Source of the DNA: Prevotella sp.
GTDB taxonomy: Bacteria > Bacteroidota > Bacteroidia > Bacteroidales > Bacteroidaceae
Length of the DNA stretch: 64,000 nt
Assembly (NCBI GenBank): GCA_017467535.1
Contig: JAFUST010000055.1
Span: forward strand, 1-64,000
Direction: 5' to 3'
Below are positions 62,932 through 64,000 of this stretch, piece after piece (position 1 is the first letter of the stretch; each line of letters opens with the position of its first letter). The notes beneath the pieces were generated by a model. It made no database searches. It was not told the origin of the DNA and was given only the letters and a program-made list of their open reading frames with translations. Both the position numbers and the translations under genes were made by a program.

Positions 62932-63418
62932 ACTGTATCTGCTTCATGGCCTCTTTGGCTGCCAATACGGCTCGGCGCCAATCGGTGTCGAGCGAGAAGC
63001 GCGTCAGGCTGTTGCCGTCTAAGAAGTAGACGAGGGCAGTGTCCTGATCGGGGTCGTGGAACAGGGGATTCGAGTAACTGGCATCGATGTAAGCCTTGAT
63101 GACCTTTGTCTGAAAGGCGGCCGGCTGCTGACTGCTGATGACCAGCGACTGCGAATAGTCGTTGATGAAGTTGTGCAGGGCCAGGGCCATATCGTCCAGG
63201 AATGTGGCACTCGAGTCCGGCATCTCCTCGCGCATCTTCATAGCCATATAGTTTAGGGCATCCACCTTGAAGCGGTTGATGTTCCTCACGATGGGGGCAT
63301 TATTGGGGTTGTCCACCTTTTCTTGTGCCATTTTCTTTACCTCGGTGTAGATTTCCTGCGCCTGGATGGCCGTCATTGTGGTCAGCAGGAGCATCAGTGT
63401 GATGATGATTTTCTTCAT
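62930..63418 (-). CDS. Secreted protein of unknown function
   Basis: A 162-residue protein with a signal peptide (ending MTAIQAQ). The mature part is mostly helical (EIYTEVKKMAQEKVD, FKVDALNYMAMKMREEM, FLDDMALALHNFINDY), with a short beta stretch near FLDGNSLTRFSLDTDW. I recognise no catalytic motif; it resembles small periplasmic Bacteroidales proteins of no assigned role. It lies 8 bp after the ModF-like ATPase gene on the same strand and is probably co-transcribed. Its start codon is 7 bp past that gene's stop. Confidence 0.7.
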   Translation of the reverse strand: MKKIIITLMLLLTTMTAIQAQEIYTEVKKMAQEKVDNPNNAPIVRNINRFKVDALNYMAMKMREEMPDSSATFLDDMALALHNFINDYSQSLVISSQQPAAFQTKVIKAYIDASYSNPLFHDPDQDTALVYFLDGNSLTRFSLDTDWRRAVLAAKEAMKQIQ

Positions 63419-63425
63419 TGTTGTG

Positions 63426-64000
63426 TTATAGTTGTTTGTTCAGATATTTCCGATGAGTGATGCACGAGGGCAGTTCCGCCTCGTAGTGGGTCACCATGAT
63501 GAGCGTCTTGTTCGGACGGCGGCAGAAGGTGTCGATGATGTCCTTGGCCAGACGCTGCTGACGGGCATCAAGTCCGTGCAGCGGCTCGTCGAGGATGAGC
63601 AACTCGGGGTCTTTCACGAAGGCACGTGCCAGCAGCACCAGCCGTTGCTCGCCGCTGGAGAGCGTGAGGAACGGCCGTTCGGCCAGATGATCCACGCCGA
63701 AGAGCCACATCCACCAGCGGCAGAGTGCCTGCTCCGCCTCGTTGGCGCGGGTGTAGAGGCCCACGGTGTCCTTCAGCCCGCTGGCCACGATCTGCAGACA
63801 GGGCAGGTTGCGCTGATAGGAGCGGTGCATCTCAGGCGACACGTAGCCTATGTGGCGCTTGATGTCCCAGATGCTCTCGCCCGAACCGCGCTGGCGGCCG
63901 AAGAGCGTGATATCGCAGGCATAGGCCTGAGGATTGTCGGCACAGATGAGCGACAGCAGCGTTGACTTGCCGCTGCCGTTCTGTCCGGATAGGGCCCATC
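63426..64000 (-). CDS. ABC ATPase domain, ModF-like, 5' end outside the window
   Basis: The frame is open to the right edge. The visible 191 codons include a Walker A GQNGSGKSTLLSL near the edge, then RHIGYVSPEMHRSYQ, the ABC signature LSSGEQRLVLLARAF, Walker B LLILDEPLHGLD and the switch His in MVTHYEAELP. The wording VSPEMH and LDARQQ matches the second ABC domain of ModF/PhrA-type ATPases, soluble two-domain proteins linked to molybdate or DNA-repair contexts. No membrane part is visible. The full domain count cannot be seen. Confidence 0.8.
   Translation of the reverse strand, partial: WALSGQNGSGKSTLLSLICADNPQAYACDITLFGRQRGSGESIWDIKRHIGYVSPEMHRSYQRNLPCLQIVASGLKDTVGLYTRANEAEQALCRWWMWLFGVDHLAERPFLTLSSGEQRLVLLARAFVKDPELLILDEPLHGLDARQQRLAKDIIDTFCRRPNKTLIMVTHYEAELPSCITHRKYLNKQL

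Overview
The window looks like a chromosome segment of a member of the Bacteroidales, most likely Prevotellaceae. The evidence is TAnnTTTG promoters in front of many genes (several with a TTTG box about 20 bp upstream), no Shine-Dalgarno signals, a GT3-type glycogen synthase, a K+-dependent membrane pyrophosphatase, nspC, DUF4250/DUF4421/DUF1460 proteins and BspA-type leucine-rich repeat proteins. Most genes are GC-rich. A few islands (about 14.3-16.7 kb and 57.2-58.3 kb) are clearly richer in AT. I see no rRNA, CRISPR, phage or complete IS.

Layout. 0-3.7 kb: start of pyruvate:ferredoxin oxidoreductase, an AAA_14-type ATPase and the cation-pumping pyrophosphatase (all minus). 3.9-11.6 kb: an ATP-grasp-like protein with a repeat array inside its reading frame, a GH43 glycosidase, and glycogen synthase plus alpha-glucan phosphorylase. 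11.7-12.0 kb: tRNA-Lys, tRNA-Thr and tRNA-Gly. 12.0-14.0 kb: hairpin arrays, a membrane-bound LuxR-like regulator and a secreted protein. 14.3-17.1 kb: small genes, two truncated genes next to a MITE-like repeat, a Sel1-repeat protein and a highly structured intergenic segment. 17.1-22.3 kb: a GH105/beta-propeller fusion, a thioredoxin-like protein, a GH5 mannanase and nspC. 22.3-29.5 kb: a probable operon glnS-TPR-dedA-manC-gmd-fcl that makes GDP-L-fucose. 29.7-35.7 kb: lon-tgt-lptG/F-DEAD helicase. 35.9-37.3 kb: trmN6-like methyltransferase and omega-amidase. 37.3-44.4 kb: GH106 and CE12 enzymes for rhamnogalacturonan, and a large outer-membrane beta-barrel protein. 44.4-53.8 kb: ettA, hisB, a membrane protein, an oxidoreductase/DUF4421/DUF1460 set, an EFR1 flavodoxin-ferredoxin, truA and an EamA transporter. 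53.9-64 kb: two BspA-like proteins, NfeD + SPFH + histidine kinase, dapA, a secreted protein and the end of a ModF-like ATPase.

The most interesting candidate system is at 12.26-14.01 kb. A predicted lipoprotein-type, single-pass membrane regulator (periplasmic lipocalin-like domain, cytoplasmic HTH) and the secreted protein next to it share a nearly superimposable promoter/operator. The secreted protein also resembles the regulator's own sensor domain. This suggests a self-regulated sensor and decoy, or sensor and ligand-carrier, pair.

The second theme is repeats with a fixed period but locus-specific sequence. One class is 17-nt stem-loops (5-bp stem, 7-nt loop) plus a 5-nt linker, repeating every 22 bp; one such array lies in-frame inside a gene. 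The other class is heptamer arrays in intergenic regions.
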